64,000 nucleotides of DNA from assembly GCA_022778715.1 (NCBI GenBank), contig JALFRW010000005.1:229986-293985 (forward strand), given 5' to 3'. The position numbers and the translations under genes are program-made. The stretch comes from Ezakiella sp. (GTDB lineage: Bacteria; Bacillota; Clostridia; Tissierellales; Peptoniphilaceae). The notes under the pieces are model-generated. The model made no database searches. It was given only the letters and a program-made list of their open reading frames with translations, and had not been told where the DNA came from. Each line of letters begins with the position of its first letter. The first letter of the stretch is position 1. This document shows positions 62,645 through 64,000 of the stretch, piece by piece.

Positions 62645-63535
62645 TTATTCTACAGGCTGTTCAGTTAAATATTCATAAAAAGCTTCAGCACCCGGGCTCA
62701 AAGTTTTATTCTTGTGACGAACAATGTAGAACGGGCGATTAATAATCACATCTTTAATGCGAAGTGGAATAATCTTGTTACTCATTTCTGCAAAGCAAGC
62801 ACTGATAAATGCGCCGCCAAAGCCAAGATCAATAAGTTTTACAATTGCTTCATTACTATCAATAGTGGAATGCGGGAGTTTATTCAAATCTGAGTAAGGT
62901 TTATCAACAGAATTCATAAAAGTTTTATAAGTGCCGCTGCCTTGTTCACGTAGCATTAGCGGAATATCTTTTATGTCAGAATATTCAATTTCGCTAAAAG
63001 GAGCAAGGTCCTGGAATCTATCTTTATTTACGAGATAGCAAATTTCATCAGAGAAAATTCTAGTGTACTCCAATGTTGGGTCAGAAAACTTGAAACCAAC
63101 AAAACCAAAATCACAACCACCGCTTTTTACACTGCTAACAACGCTCATGGAATCAAGACCGGTTAAAGAGAAGCTAATATTGTCGTGAGTAGATGAAAAA
63201 TCATGCATTTTCTCAGGTAAGAAAAACAATTTTGGAACGCTTGAAGACAAAATGCTCACATTTCCTTCCATATTAGAAGTTGATACAGAAATTTCCAGTT
63301 TAGCACTTCCCATTGTATACACAACATTTTTTGCGTATTTATAGAAAATTTCACCGGCTTGTGTCATGGTTATAGTATGCCCTAAACGATTGAATAACAC
63401 ACAGTCGAGTTCTTTTTCCAGAATTTGAATGTGAGCCGTTATAGTTGGTTGTGAAACGAATAGTTTATCAGCTGCTTTTGAAAAGCTCTTCAAATCAGCA
63501 ACATACAAAAATGATTCTAAATGTTTTAAATCCAT
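62645..63535 (-). CDS. LysR-family transcriptional regulator
   Basis: Regulator of 296 residues with an N-terminal winged helix (FLYVADLKSFSKAADKLFVSQPTITAHI) and a ligand-binding periplasmic-like domain from ~90. Conserved length. It is convergent with the hut operon and divergent from the rRNA operon; AGGAGGAAT precedes the start. Possible role in hut or amino-acid control, unproven. Confidence 0.93.
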   Translation of the reverse strand: MDLKHLESFLYVADLKSFSKAADKLFVSQPTITAHIQILEKELDCVLFNRLGHTITMTQAGEIFYKYAKNVVYTMGSAKLEISVSTSNMEGNVSILSSSVPKLFFLPEKMHDFSSTHDNISFSLTGLDSMSVVSSVKSGGCDFGFVGFKFSDPTLEYTRIFSDEICYLVNKDRFQDLAPFSEIEYSDIKDIPLMLREQGSGTYKTFMNSVDKPYSDLNKLPHSTIDSNEAIVKLIDLGFGGAFISACFAEMSNKIIPLRIKDVIINRPFYIVRHKNKTLSPGAEAFYEYLTEQPVE

Positions 63536-63602
63536 AATATTCCTCCTATAAGTATTATAGCAAATAATTTGAAAAAAACAAATATTATTTTTAAAAAAAC
63601 TA

Positions 63603-63630
63603 TTGACAAAACAAAAAAGTAGTTTATAAT
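63603..63630 (+). promoter_or_regulatory. rRNA promoter P1
   Basis: TTGACA (63603-63608), 16-base spacer, TATAAT (63625-63630). Confidence 0.85.
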
Positions 63631-63709
63631 ATTAGAAGTAGCGCCAAAAGATTTAAAATTGCATCAAAAAAAGAATTTAATAAAATTTATAAAAAGTTTT
63701 AAAAAACTC

Positions 63710-63738
63710 TTGACAAAATAAAATTGGCGTGCTATAAT
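63710..63738 (+). promoter_or_regulatory. rRNA promoter P2
   Basis: Perfect TTGACA (63710-63715), 17-base spacer, TATAAT (63733-63738). Tandem promoters are usual for rRNA operons. The 340 bases before the 16S gene contain no ORF. Confidence 0.9.
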
Positions 63739-63878
63739 AATCATTGTCAGCTTGAAAGAGCTGAAAAAGAGAACCTAAACAAAGAAATACATGAAAAGTA
63801 GACAAGAATAAACCTAGAAGTTAATTCTAAGTGGAGAAACCACTATAAAAACGAAAAAGAAGAGCTTGGCTCAAACTT

Positions 63879-64000
63879 TCGACTGAGAGTTTGATCCTGG
63901 CTCAGGACGAACGCTGGCGGCGTGCTTAACACATGCAAGTCGAACGATGAAGAAGAGAAAGGAAGCTTCGGCAGAAAATCTTTTCAGATTAGTGGCAGAC
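63879..64000 (+). rRNA. 16S ribosomal RNA (5' part, cut by window end)
   Basis: The 5' end of 16S rRNA is recognised by the near-universal AGAGTTTGATCCTGGCTCAG at 63886, then GACGAACGCTGGCGGCGTGC. By alignment with E. coli numbering the mature 5' end is about 63879. The gene continues past the window. Confidence 0.97.

Overview
The window looks like the chromosome of a low-GC, anaerobic Gram-positive bacterium, most likely a Gram-positive anaerobic coccus of the Peptoniphilaceae/Tissierellia type. This is inference from several things seen together: AT-rich codon use, LPXTG-type pili with class C sortases, a complete histidine-degradation operon, SpoVG, a CtsR-type heat-shock operator and the start of a clostridial-type 16S rRNA gene. 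No tRNA gene, CRISPR array or intact insertion sequence was recognised.

Region 1 (1-12.3 kb) is a pilus island. It holds a large tip adhesin cut by the window edge, a major pilin, a small anchor-type pilin and three consecutive class C sortases. The first sortase carries an unusual charged tail of about 580 residues. Region 2 (12.5-26.2 kb) is mostly core: rpsF-ssb-rpsR with a possible S6:S18 leader, a secreted transglutaminase-like protein, a CtsR-box-controlled DnaJ-like/ClpB pair, a HesB-like gene with an in-frame UGA and a SECIS-like hairpin (a probable selenoprotein), then pncB-dnaX-ybaB-recR and a large M16C peptidase.

Region 3 (26.2-53.9 kb) is accessory and mosaic. It has a DUF3784-like membrane protein, an AraC regulator and degraded membrane-protein fragments. 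A Type III restriction-modification module with a small Xre regulator and a SAP-domain protein follows. Next is a chimeric ORF joining a mobile-element DUF3847 protein to the 3' part of ribosomal protein L17. After it come a heterodimeric ABC exporter, a secreted protein with an in-frame stop, and a secreted protein with a split FtsX/MacB-like ABC system. A decayed M18 aminopeptidase, a glutaredoxin-like protein, PepA and a histidine-kinase remnant lead into a compact RiPP cluster: a 34-residue Cys-rich precursor, a radical SAM/SPASM maturase with three frameshifts, and two ABC half-transporters. YaaA, a truncated ArsM-like gene, and NUDIX and GNAT genes flanked by two diverged copies of a hairpin-bearing repeat close the region.

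Region 4 (53.9-64 kb) returns to core genes: spoVG, murC, then hutH-hutU-ftcD-hutI with a LuxR-type regulator. The hut operon is preceded by a leader peptide and a terminator-like attenuator. A LysR regulator and a tandem-promoter rRNA operon end the window. The hut enzymes take histidine through urocanate, imidazolone propionate and formiminoglutamate to glutamate plus formimino-THF, fitting an amino-acid-fermenting anaerobe.

The most promising items are the RiPP cluster (46.2-51.1 kb), the UGA-containing HesB-like gene (18.9 kb), the DUF3847-L17 chimera (33.8 kb), the sortase with the giant tail (7.8 kb), the paired structured repeat (52.1 and 53.4 kb) and the hut leader (55.9 kb).
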